From Reyranella sp. (GTDB lineage: Bacteria; Pseudomonadota; Alphaproteobacteria; Reyranellales; Reyranellaceae), in contig JAUXST010000354.1 in assembly GCA_030679805.1 (NCBI GenBank), positions 1-14,750 of the forward strand: a DNA stretch of 14,750 bases, given 5' to 3'. A model generated the notes under the pieces. That model did no database searches and was not told the DNA's origin. It saw only the letters and a program-made list of their open reading frames with translations. Shown here piece after piece: positions 1-7,572 of this stretch; the first letter of the stretch is position 1, and every line of letters begins with the position of its first letter. Both the position numbers and the translations under genes were made by a program.

Positions 1-722
1 ATGATCTTTCCAAGCAGGCGGTGTCGTACCGCCAGATGTCGCTGCTGCTGCGCCGCCCGCCGGGCCGCGAAGCCTATCCCGGCGACGTGTTCTATCTCCA
101 TTCGCGGCTGCTCGAGCGCGCCGCCAAGCTGAACGAGAAGAACGGCTCGGGCTCGCTGACGGCGCTGCCGATCATCGAGACGCAGGCCGGCGACGTCTCG
201 GCCTACATCCCGACCAACGTGATCTCGATCACCGACGGCCAGATCTTCCTCGAGACCGAGCTCTTCTATCAGGGCATTCGTCCGGCGATTAACGTCGGCC
301 TGTCGGTCAGCCGCGTCGGCTCGGCGGCACAGATCAAGGCGATGAAGCAGGTCGCCGGCACCATCAAGCTCGAGCTGGCGCAGTATCGCGAAATGGCGGC
401 CTTCGCCCAGTTCGCCTCGGACCTCGACGCCTCGACCCAGCGCCTGCTTGCGCGCGGCCAGCGGCTCACCGAACTCCTGAAGCAGGGCCAGTACGTGCCT
501 ATGGTGATCGAAGAGCAGGTCGTGTCGCTCTATTGCGGCACCCGCGGCTTCCTCGACACCCTGCCGGTGGCGCGGGTCGGCGACTTCGAGCGCCAGGTGC
601 TCGACACCCTGCGCGCCGAGGGCTCGATCCTGGCCTCGATCCGCGACAAGCGCGAGATCACCAAGGAAACCGACGACAAGCTGAAGGCGTTCCTCGCCGA
701 CTTCGTCAAGAAGTTCGGCTAA
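1..722 (+). CDS. atpA: F1 ATP synthase subunit alpha, C-terminal part (5' end outside window)
   Basis: Subunit alpha forms the alpha3beta3 hexamer of the F1 head with beta and carries non-catalytic nucleotide sites. The frame is open from the left edge (first full codon at 3) to TAA at 720-722, giving 239 visible residues, roughly the last half of a protein usually near 510 residues. It opens with DLSKQAVSYRQMSLLLRRPPG-like alpha sequence just after the Walker B strand, followed by the PGDVFYLHSRLLERA segment. The SVSRVGSAAQ motif contains the arginine finger (codon 312-314) that completes the catalytic site on the neighbouring beta subunit. The remainder is the helical C-terminal domain, ending in LADFVKKFG. 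A GTG at 21 could be mistaken for a start but is internal. atpG follows 17 nt downstream, as in standard F1 operons. Confidence 0.97.
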   Translation, partial: DLSKQAVSYRQMSLLLRRPPGREAYPGDVFYLHSRLLERAAKLNEKNGSGSLTALPIIETQAGDVSAYIPTNVISITDGQIFLETELFYQGIRPAINVGLSVSRVGSAAQIKAMKQVAGTIKLELAQYREMAAFAQFASDLDASTQRLLARGQRLTELLKQGQYVPMVIEEQVVSLYCGTRGFLDTLPVARVGDFERQVLDTLRAEGSILASIRDKREITKETDDKLKAFLADFVKKFG

Positions 723-739
723 GCCTTCGCAGGTCCTCG

Positions 740-1627
740 ATGCCCAGTCTCAAAACCTACCGCCTCAGGATCCGAAGCGTTCAATCGACGCAGAAGATCA
801 CCAAGGCCATGAAGATGGTCGCCGCCGCCAAGCTGCGGCGCGCCCAGGAGCAGGCCATGGCGGCCCGGCCCTACGCCGAGGCCATGGACAAGATCCTGGC
901 GTCGCTGGGCGCCAGCTTCAAAGGCGGCACCGGCCCGCGCCTTCTGGCCGGCACCGGCTCCGACAAGGTCCATCTGCTGATCGTCGCCACTGCCGACCGC
1001 GGCCTGTGCGGCGGTTTCAACAGCACGATCGTGCGCGAGGCGCGGCGCAACATCCGCGCGCTGCTGGCCGAGGGCAAGACGGTCAAAGTCATGTGCGTCG
1101 GCCGCAAGGGCCGCGAGCAGCTGCGCCGCGACTTCGGCGACCATATCGTCGAGACGATCGCCGACCTTGGCCGTCCGCGCCTGTCGTTCGCCGATGCCCA
1201 CAAGGTGACGGCGCGGGTCATGGAGATGTTCGCGGCCGGCGAGTTCGACGTCGCCTCCGTAGTCTTCAACCGCTTCAAGTCGGCGATGACCCAGGTCGTC
1301 ACCCGCCAGCAGCTCATTCCGCCGCCGGCCCCCGAGGCCGGCGAGACCGCCGCTCCCGCCACGCTGGGCGGCGCGGTCTACGAATTCGAGCCGGACGAGG
1401 GCGAGATCCTGGCCGACCTGCTGCCGCGCAACCTCACCGTCCAGATCTTCCGCGTCCTGCTGGAGAACGCGGCGAGCTTCTACGGCTCGCAGATGACGGC
1501 GATGGACAGCGCCTCTCGCAACGCCGGCGACGTGATCAAGAAACTGACGCTGCAGATGAACCGCTCGCGTCAGGCCTCCATCACCAAGGAACTCATCGAG
1601 ATCATCTCGGGCGCCGAGGCCGTCTAG
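740..1627 (+). CDS. atpG: F1 ATP synthase subunit gamma
   Basis: Gamma is the central rotor stalk that couples proton-driven c-ring rotation to catalysis in the alpha3beta3 head. The protein has 295 residues, normal for the family. The N-terminal helix carries the signature MPSLKTYRLRIRSVQSTQKI followed by TKAMKMVAAAKLRRAQ. The C-terminal helix ends in DVIKKLTLQMNRSRQASIT and KELIEIISGAEA. These two helices form the coiled coil inside the hexamer. The central Rossmann-like domain includes TADRGLCGGFNSTI. A Pro/Ala/Glu-rich stretch near residues 194-208 looks like a surface loop. The ATG at 740 is chosen because it begins exactly at the conserved N-terminus; the same frame is open further upstream but overlaps atpA. 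The Shine-Dalgarno sequence is weak (AGGT at 731-734). atpD follows after 38 nt. Confidence 0.97.
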   Translation: MPSLKTYRLRIRSVQSTQKITKAMKMVAAAKLRRAQEQAMAARPYAEAMDKILASLGASFKGGTGPRLLAGTGSDKVHLLIVATADRGLCGGFNSTIVREARRNIRALLAEGKTVKVMCVGRKGREQLRRDFGDHIVETIADLGRPRLSFADAHKVTARVMEMFAAGEFDVASVVFNRFKSAMTQVVTRQQLIPPPAPEAGETAAPATLGGAVYEFEPDEGEILADLLPRNLTVQIFRVLLENAASFYGSQMTAMDSASRNAGDVIKKLTLQMNRSRQASITKELIEIISGAEAV

Positions 1628-1665
1628 GCCGCGCGCTGACAGCAATTGAAGGAAAGGGATCCGTC

Positions 1666-3090
<1,425 letters not shown>

Positions 3091-3094
3091 ACCG

Positions 3095-3508
3095 ATGGCC
3101 AAGGTCAACTTCCGGCTGGTCATGCCCGAGCGCGAGCTGCTCGCGACCGAAGCCGACATGGTCGTGGTGCCGGGCAGTGAAGGCGACTTCGGCGTGCTTC
3201 ACGGCCATGCCCCCCTGATCTCGACCGTCCGCCCGGGCGTGCTCGAGGTCTTCCAGGGCAGCAAGGCCGAGCAGCGGTTCCTGGTGGTCGGCGGTTTCGC
3301 CGAGGTGACGCCGGAGCGTTGCACCGTGCTGGCCGACGAGGCGCTGCCGTTCGAGACGGTGACGCCCGAGCAGCTGGCCGAGCGTGAGCGGGCCGCCGAG
3401 CGGGAGCTGACCGATGCGGCGAACGATGGCGAAAAGGCCGTTGCCCAGAAAAACCTGGCCGTTGCCAAGGACTTGCGCCGGGCGCAGGCCTACTACGCCA
3501 GCCGCTGA
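3095..3508 (+). CDS. atpC: F1 ATP synthase subunit epsilon
   Basis: Epsilon is the small rotor subunit at the foot of gamma; its C-terminal helices can inhibit ATP hydrolysis in many bacteria. The protein has 137 residues, typical of the family. The N-terminal beta-sandwich (about residues 1-85) contains VNFRLVMPERELL, the VVPGSEGDFGVLHGHAPLIS signature and FLVVGGFAEVTPERCTVLAD. The rest is a charged helical hairpin (about 90-137) ending in RRAQAYYASR. The ATG at 3095 lies 4 nt after the atpD stop, so translation is probably coupled to atpD. It is the last gene of the F1 cluster here; the next gene on this strand begins 124 nt later, and candidate terminators lie in that gap. Confidence 0.96.
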   Translation: MAKVNFRLVMPERELLATEADMVVVPGSEGDFGVLHGHAPLISTVRPGVLEVFQGSKAEQRFLVVGGFAEVTPERCTVLADEALPFETVTPEQLAERERAAERELTDAANDGEKAVAQKNLAVAKDLRRAQAYYASR

Positions 3509-3509
3509 T

Positions 3510-3530
3510 CCCCGGTCTTCCGGGGGTCTT
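3510..3530 (+). terminator. Possible atp operon terminator hairpin (first of two)
   Basis: Two bases after the atpC stop, CCCCGG (3510-3515) can pair with CCGGGG (3520-3525) around a TCTT loop, a perfect 6-bp GC stem. The following bases GTCTTCC contain only a poor T-run, so intrinsic termination would be weak. The position immediately after the last atp gene supports a role as terminator or 3'-end stabiliser. This is inferred from the sequence only. Confidence 0.4.
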
Positions 3531-3571
3531 CCGCGCAATTTTCGATCAAGATGTGCACCGACCGGCCCTTG

Positions 3572-3600
3572 AAGGCGAGGCCGGAGGCCGCTTTATTACG
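3572..3600 (+). terminator. Possible second terminator hairpin between atpC and the ferritin-like gene
   Basis: AAGGC (3572-3576) and GGCC (3579-3582) can pair with GGCC (3586-3589) and GCTTT (3590-3594) around a GGA loop. This gives a 9-bp stem with a 2-nt bulge and one G-T pair, followed by ATTACGTTTACG, an imperfect T-rich tail. It may act together with the hairpin at 3510-3525. The same bases could be read as a weak sigma-70-like promoter, so its role is uncertain. Confidence 0.35.
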
Positions 3601-3632
3601 TTTACGCGACAGGCCGCCGAGGGTGCTCGATC

Positions 3633-4451
3633 ATGGGTAGCTGGACACTCGAAACGATCGCTTGGGATCGGTTCGACGCGTCGAGGGTCGATCCGGAGAT
3701 CCTGCGCAACATCAAGGCCGCGGCCCTGGTGGAGCGGAACGGCGCCGACTACGGCATCTATCTCGGCCGCGTCTTCGCCGACGATTCGCAATTTATGGAC
3801 GCGGTGAATACTTGGGTCGCGGAAGAGGTCCAGCACGGCATGGCGCTCGGACGTTGGGCTACGCTTGCGGACCCCGCCTGGGATTTCGACGCCGCCTTCC
3901 AGCGTTTCCGCGACGGCTACAAACTGCCGCTCGATGCCTTGAACTCGGTGCGCGGCAGCCAGGCCGGCGAAATGATGGCACGCTGCATCGTCGAGACCGG
4001 CACCAGCTCCTATTACAGCGCGCTCAAGGACGCGACCGACGAGCCGGTCCTGAAGCTGGTCTGCGCCAAGATCGCCGCCGATGAGTTCCGTCACTACAAG
4101 CTGTTCTACGAGCATCTCCGCCGCTGTCTGCAGCGCGATAAGCTGAGCCGCTGGAGCAGGCTTCGCATTGGCTGGGGCCGCCTCAAGGAGAGCGAAGACG
4201 ACGAACTCGCTTATGCCTATTTCGCGGCCAATGAGCCGGCCGCCGCGGTCTATGACCGCAAGCGCTACATGCGGGCCTATGCCCGGCGCGCCTATCCGCT
4301 CTACCGCCAGACCCATGTCCAGCGCGCCATGGCCATGATCCTGAAGGCGGTCGGGCTGCAGCCGCAGGGCTGGCTGAATCGGCTGCTGACCCTCATCGGT
4401 CTCCGGTTTCTCCGGCGCAACGCCGAGCGTCTCGCCGCGTCGGGCGCTTAG
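3633..4451 (+). CDS. Ferritin-like diiron-site protein of unknown function
   Basis: A 272-residue protein whose first 160 residues look like a ferritin-like four-helix bundle. The ligand pattern of diiron-carboxylate proteins is complete: Glu34 (helix A), Glu65 and His68 in EEVQH (helix B), Glu121 (helix C), and Glu151 and His154 in DEFRHY (helix D). This E, ExxH, E, ExxH order and the DExRH form recall acyl-ACP desaturases and related diiron oxidases, so an oxidase, hydroxylase or desaturase-like reaction is possible, but the substrate cannot be deduced. The C-terminal part (about 165-272) is rich in Arg, Tyr and Trp and ends in a hydrophobic/basic segment (QGWLNRLLTLIGLRFLRR) that could lie on a membrane surface. 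There is no signal peptide. The ATG at 3633 is chosen because GAGGG (3619-3623) lies 9 nt upstream. It is probably transcribed separately from the atp operon and ends 4 bp from the convergent rppH stop. Confidence 0.85.
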   Translation: MGSWTLETIAWDRFDASRVDPEILRNIKAAALVERNGADYGIYLGRVFADDSQFMDAVNTWVAEEVQHGMALGRWATLADPAWDFDAAFQRFRDGYKLPLDALNSVRGSQAGEMMARCIVETGTSSYYSALKDATDEPVLKLVCAKIAADEFRHYKLFYEHLRRCLQRDKLSRWSRLRIGWGRLKESEDDELAYAYFAANEPAAAVYDRKRYMRAYARRAYPLYRQTHVQRAMAMILKAVGLQPQGWLNRLLTLIGLRFLRRNAERLAASGA

Positions 4452-4455
4452 GCCC

Positions 4456-4926
4456 TCAGTCGACCAGGTCGGCGAATTCCTTCAGGACGGCTTCGTAGAC
4501 CGGCCGCTTGAACGGCACGATCAACGCCGGCAGATCGCGCGCCGGCACCCACCGCCAGGCTTCGAATTCGCGGTCGTGCGCGTCGATGGCGATGTCGGTA
4601 TCGGTTCCGGTGAAGGCGAGCGCAAACCACTTCTGCGCCTGGCCGTGCCATCGGCTCTTCCAGTGGGCGGGCCGCTGGCCTTCCGGCACGTCGTAGACGA
4701 TCCACTTGGCGCTCTCGCGCAGCAGCAGCGCCTTGGTGGTGCCGACCTCCTCCTTGAGCTCGCGGCAGGCGGCTTCGACCGGCGTTTCGCCGCGATCGAC
4801 GCCACCTTGCGGCATCTGCCAGGCGTCGGACTTCCCGGTGCGAAGCCCGACGAACACGCGGCGGTCGGCCGCGATCAGCATCAGCCCGACGTTCGGGCGG
4901 TAGAATTCGGGGTGGCCTGCCATCAT
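4456..4926 (-). CDS. rppH: RNA 5'-pyrophosphohydrolase (Nudix family)
   Basis: RppH removes pyrophosphate from the triphosphorylated 5' end of RNAs, which exposes them to RNase E-type decay; relatives are also described as dinucleoside polyphosphate hydrolases. The protein has 156 residues. The N-terminal YRPNVGLMLI and the WQMPQGG segment are typical of RppH/NudH. The Nudix box fits GX5EX7REUXEEXG exactly: G41, E47, R55-E56, E59-E60 and G62, which together bind catalytic metal ions. The later segment KWFALAFTG and the tail FKRPVYEAVLKEFADLV are also typical. The ATG at 4926 overlaps the upstream gene's stop as ATGA (4926-4923), suggesting translational coupling; a second ATG follows directly at 4923. 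It is the last gene of the long minus-strand run. Confidence 0.93.
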   Translation of the reverse strand: MMAGHPEFYRPNVGLMLIAADRRVFVGLRTGKSDAWQMPQGGVDRGETPVEAACRELKEEVGTTKALLLRESAKWIVYDVPEGQRPAHWKSRWHGQAQKWFALAFTGTDTDIAIDAHDREFEAWRWVPARDLPALIVPFKRPVYEAVLKEFADLVD

Positions 4927-6032
4927 GGGCGGAGCTGCGCCGGTTGGATGCCAAGGCGCGTCATGCAGTTATGGCGGCACTCGAAATGGCCGATGATCGG
5001 CACCAGTGAAAAGGTTGCCGGTGTCGTCTGCCGTCCGTGCCAGGCCATGATGGCATCGATCGCCTCGTTGTTGGGCTGCAGAACACCGAAAGCGTGCCGT
5101 GGCGTCCGGTCTCCGCCACTTTCGCCGAGCCATGCGACGAGACGGTCGAGAGTGCCGGCGACGCTGTCGCTCGCCAGCTTGTAGTCGAGGATGTTCGTGC
5201 TCCGTGCATATCCGACGCCCAGCTCCAGGGTCAGACCGCGAAGCACAGCGGTGTCCGGGGTGGGATTGATCTCGATCACTGCCAGGCCGCGATCGGCGAT
5301 CTCCCTGATCAGGGGACGCGCAGTCGCTTCCGATTGCGAGACCGGACCCGGTGAACGGAAGACGAAGCCGACATAGCCGTCGCCGCGTGCCATCGCATTG
5401 CGCAGCCGGCGCAGATTCTCGGGCGAGTCGGCCGACGTCGCGATCGGCTTTATGCCGCGTTCAGCGGGTCCGTTCGGGTCCTCGACCGGCAGCATGAGAT
5501 AGCTCTCATGGCCGCGCTCGCGGGCCCGCCTGAGCCAGCGCGGCAGGTCGGGCGTGCCGGGCAGGAAGGCGAGGCTCACTTCACCGGGCAAATCGTCGAT
5601 GGCGCGTTGCATCAGCGGCTCGTTGGCCCCGACATCGATCATCAGCAAGCCCATGCGCGCGGGTGGCCCGGAGGAATCGAAGCGCCGGGAGTTGGCGATC
5701 CAGGGCATCCAGCCGCCGGCCGAGATCCGCGGCAGGCGCTGCCCGTCGGCAGTCACTTCAATCATTCCGGCCGCTTCGGCCGGTGGCAGGGTTCGAAAGC
5801 CAGCCGATGGCGGTTTGGGCGGCAGCTTCAGCGAGCCAGCCTTGGTTGGCGGCGGGATGGCTTCGGGCTCGGCGGCCGGCGTCGCCACCGGTTCGGCCGC
5901 CTTGGGCGCGCCGCTGCCAGCGCCGAAAGCCAGCAGAGCAGAGACGACGACCAGAGCGAGAACGAGCACGTAAGCGGCGATCAGGCCGCTTCGCGCTCGT
6001 TGCTTCCCGGTCTTCTGGCCGGCGGAGGCCAC
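4923..6032 (-). CDS. Divergent polysaccharide deacetylase family protein (YibQ/DUF610-like), membrane anchored
   Basis: A 369-residue envelope protein. Residues 16-38 form one hydrophobic segment, an uncleaved signal anchor after a basic N-terminus. A Pro/Ala-rich linker (about 42-85) follows, then the extracytoplasmic domain. The domain shows the family pattern: MGLLMIDVGANEPLMQRAIDDLP, then VSLAFLPGTPDLPRWLRRARERGHESYLMLP near 152-182, and NAMARGDGYVGF later. The fold is a distorted NodB-type barrel; whether family members have hydrolase activity is not settled, and no clear NodB metal triad is visible. The start is GTG at 6032, 23 nt after the ctpA stop. The family is often found beside ctpA and rppH in alphaproteobacteria, as here, which points to envelope maintenance. 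The stop overlaps the rppH start. Confidence 0.85.
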   Translation of the reverse strand: MASAGQKTGKQRARSGLIAAYVLVLALVVVSALLAFGAGSGAPKAAEPVATPAAEPEAIPPPTKAGSLKLPPKPPSAGFRTLPPAEAAGMIEVTADGQRLPRISAGGWMPWIANSRRFDSSGPPARMGLLMIDVGANEPLMQRAIDDLPGEVSLAFLPGTPDLPRWLRRARERGHESYLMLPVEDPNGPAERGIKPIATSADSPENLRRLRNAMARGDGYVGFVFRSPGPVSQSEATARPLIREIADRGLAVIEINPTPDTAVLRGLTLELGVGYARSTNILDYKLASDSVAGTLDRLVAWLGESGGDRTPRHAFGVLQPNNEAIDAIMAWHGRQTTPATFSLVPIIGHFECRHNCMTRLGIQPAQLRP

Positions 6033-6055
6033 AGCGTCATCCCGCCGTTGGCCGT

Positions 6056-7447
6056 TCAGTCACCGCGCTTGCTGTAGAGCGAGATGCCGCGGATTAGGTC
6101 GGCCGCCCGCAGGAGCTGATAGTCGGCCACGGCCTCCTTCGGCGGTTCGTCGGGATCGCCCGACGGTGCCGGCGTGGCGCCGGCAGCCGGCTTGTCGTCC
6201 TTCTTGTCAGTCGGCTTGTCGGCCGGCTTCGCAGCTTCGGGCTTCGCATCGGCCGGCTTGTCGTTCGGATTGGTGATCGAACGGCGCAGGTTCTCCTCGC
6301 GGAAGCCGGGACGCTGCTGGATCGACTCGATCTTGGCGGGCTCGACCTCGATGTCGGGCTTGATGCCTTCCTTCTGGATCGACCGGCCCGACGGCGTGAA
6401 GTAGAGGGCCGTCGTGAGGCGGATGGCGCCGCCGCCGGTGACCTGCATGATCGTCTGCACCGAGCCCTTGCCGAAGGTCCGCGTGCCCAGAATGATCGCG
6501 CGCTTGTGGTCCTGCAGCGCGCCCGCGACGATTTCCGATGCGGAAGCCGAGCCGCCGTTCACCAGGACGACGATCGGCAGTCCGCCCGTGACGTCGCCGG
6601 GTTTGGCGTTCCAACGCTGGACGTCCTCGCTCTTGCGGGCCTTGACCGAGACGATCTCGCCCTTGTCGAGGAAGGCGTCGGACATGGCGATCGCCTGGTC
6701 GAGCAGGCCGCCCGGGTTGTTGCGCAAGTCGAGGATATAGCCCTTGAGCTTGTTGCCTGCTTCCTTCTTGAGCTTCTCCACGGCATCGAGGACGCCCGCC
6801 GTGCTCTGCTCGGTGAAGGAGGTGACGCGGATATAGCCGATGTCACCGCCTTCCAGGCGATAGCGCACCGACTTCACCTTGATGGTCTCGCGGGTGAGAG
6901 AGACATCGAACGGATCCTTGCCGGCGCGGCGGATCGAAATCTTGATCGGCGTGCCGACCTTGCCGCGCATCTTCTCGACCGCTTCCTGGAGCGTCAGCCC
7001 CTGAACCGGCTCGCCGTCGAGGGCGAAGATCAGGTCGCCCGGCATGATGCCGGCCTTGGAGGCGGGCGTATCGTCGATCGGCGACACCACCTTGATGACG
7101 CCGTTCTCCATCGTGACCTCGATGCCCAGCCCGCCGAACTCACCCTTGGTCTGGACCTGCATGTCCTTGTAGGTCTTCGGGTTCATGTAGCTCGAATGGG
7201 GATCGAGCGCGGACAGCATGCCGTTGATGGCGTTCTCGATCAGCGTCTTCTCTTCGGTCGGCTCGACGTAGTCGCGCCGGACGCGCTCCAGGACGTCGCC
7301 GAACAGATTGAGCTGTTGGTAGAGTTCGCTCTTGTCGCCGGTGGCGGGCTTGGGTGCGGCCTTGTTCTGCGCCCCCGCCGGCAGGGCGATTGGAACGGCC
7401 AGGAAAGCCAGGATCGCGGCGGCGGAAGCGATGCGCAAACGGGTCAT
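6056..7447 (-). CDS. ctpA: Carboxy-terminal processing protease CtpA (S41 family), periplasmic
   Basis: A 463-residue serine protease of the C-terminal processing type, which cleaves periplasmic substrates near their C-termini. Residues 1-26 are a signal peptide with a likely cut at PAGA|Q. A PDZ domain spans about 103-190 and includes GGLGIEV, then SPIDDTPASKAGIMPGDLI. The S41 core follows: YILDLRNNPGGLL, NGGSASASEI with the probable nucleophile Ser302, and TFGKGSVQ with general base Lys327, a spacing of 25 as in characterised members. Residues 394-436 form a Lys/Pro/Ala/Asp-rich low-complexity linker before a short conserved-looking end. The ATG at 7447 is chosen because it begins the signal peptide; the frame runs on to 7543, but that adds 32 residues that would bury the signal sequence. 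Confidence 0.95.
   Translation of the reverse strand: MTRLRIASAAAILAFLAVPIALPAGAQNKAAPKPATGDKSELYQQLNLFGDVLERVRRDYVEPTEEKTLIENAINGMLSALDPHSSYMNPKTYKDMQVQTKGEFGGLGIEVTMENGVIKVVSPIDDTPASKAGIMPGDLIFALDGEPVQGLTLQEAVEKMRGKVGTPIKISIRRAGKDPFDVSLTRETIKVKSVRYRLEGGDIGYIRVTSFTEQSTAGVLDAVEKLKKEAGNKLKGYILDLRNNPGGLLDQAIAMSDAFLDKGEIVSVKARKSEDVQRWNAKPGDVTGGLPIVVLVNGGSASASEIVAGALQDHKRAIILGTRTFGKGSVQTIMQVTGGGAIRLTTALYFTPSGRSIQKEGIKPDIEVEPAKIESIQQRPGFREENLRRSITNPNDKPADAKPEAAKPADKPTDKKDDKPAAGATPAPSGDPDEPPKEAVADYQLLRAADLIRGISLYSKRGD
6186..6263. repeat. Short imperfect repeats encoding the CtpA Lys/Pro/Ala tail
   Basis: The motif (G)CCGGCTTGTCG or a close variant recurs at 6186-6197, 6211-6221 and 6252-6263, with related GCTTCG units between. 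On the coding strand this yields DKPAD-type peptide repeats in the CtpA C-terminal linker. It is a low-complexity coding repeat, not a mobile or regulatory element. Confidence 0.6.
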
Positions 7448-7513
7448 TGGATTGCTTTCAGGGATTGTCGCCGGCCGGCACGGACGGGCGAACTCGGGGG
7501 CGAATGTTGGGCG

Positions 7514-7543
7514 AAGATACAGGGCGGTCTTTGGCAGGATCAA
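7514..7543 (-). promoter_or_regulatory. Possible sigma-70-type promoter for ctpA
   Basis: In the 125-nt gap between gpmI and ctpA the minus strand has TTGATC (7543-7538) and TATCTT (7519-7514) separated by 18 nt. Each hexamer matches 4 of 6 consensus bases. Transcription would start near 7507 and give a leader of about 60 nt before the ctpA ATG. This is the longest gap in the minus-strand run, so an internal promoter here is reasonable, but the match is modest and no other regulatory motif is clear. Confidence 0.3.
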
Positions 7544-7572
7544 GGCGCTGACGGGTCACGGCGCTTCACAAA

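Noticed and set aside
533..739. N-terminal extension of atpG into atpA.
   Set aside because: The extension is an Arg/Pro-rich out-of-frame reading of atpA; the conserved gamma N-terminus begins at 740.
3569..3597. Sigma-70-like promoter TTGAAG - 17 nt - TTTATT before the ferritin-like gene.
   Set aside because: Only 4 of 6 matches per box and fully overlapped by a terminator-like hairpin; not strong enough to list as a feature.
7448..7543. Longer CtpA start at 7543.
   Set aside because: It would place 32 extra residues before a good signal peptide; ATG 7447 is the natural start.
7541..7566. Imperfect hairpin after gpmI (GCGC arms around TGACGGGTCA).
   Set aside because: It needs a bulge, and no T-tract follows on the minus strand; not a credible terminator.
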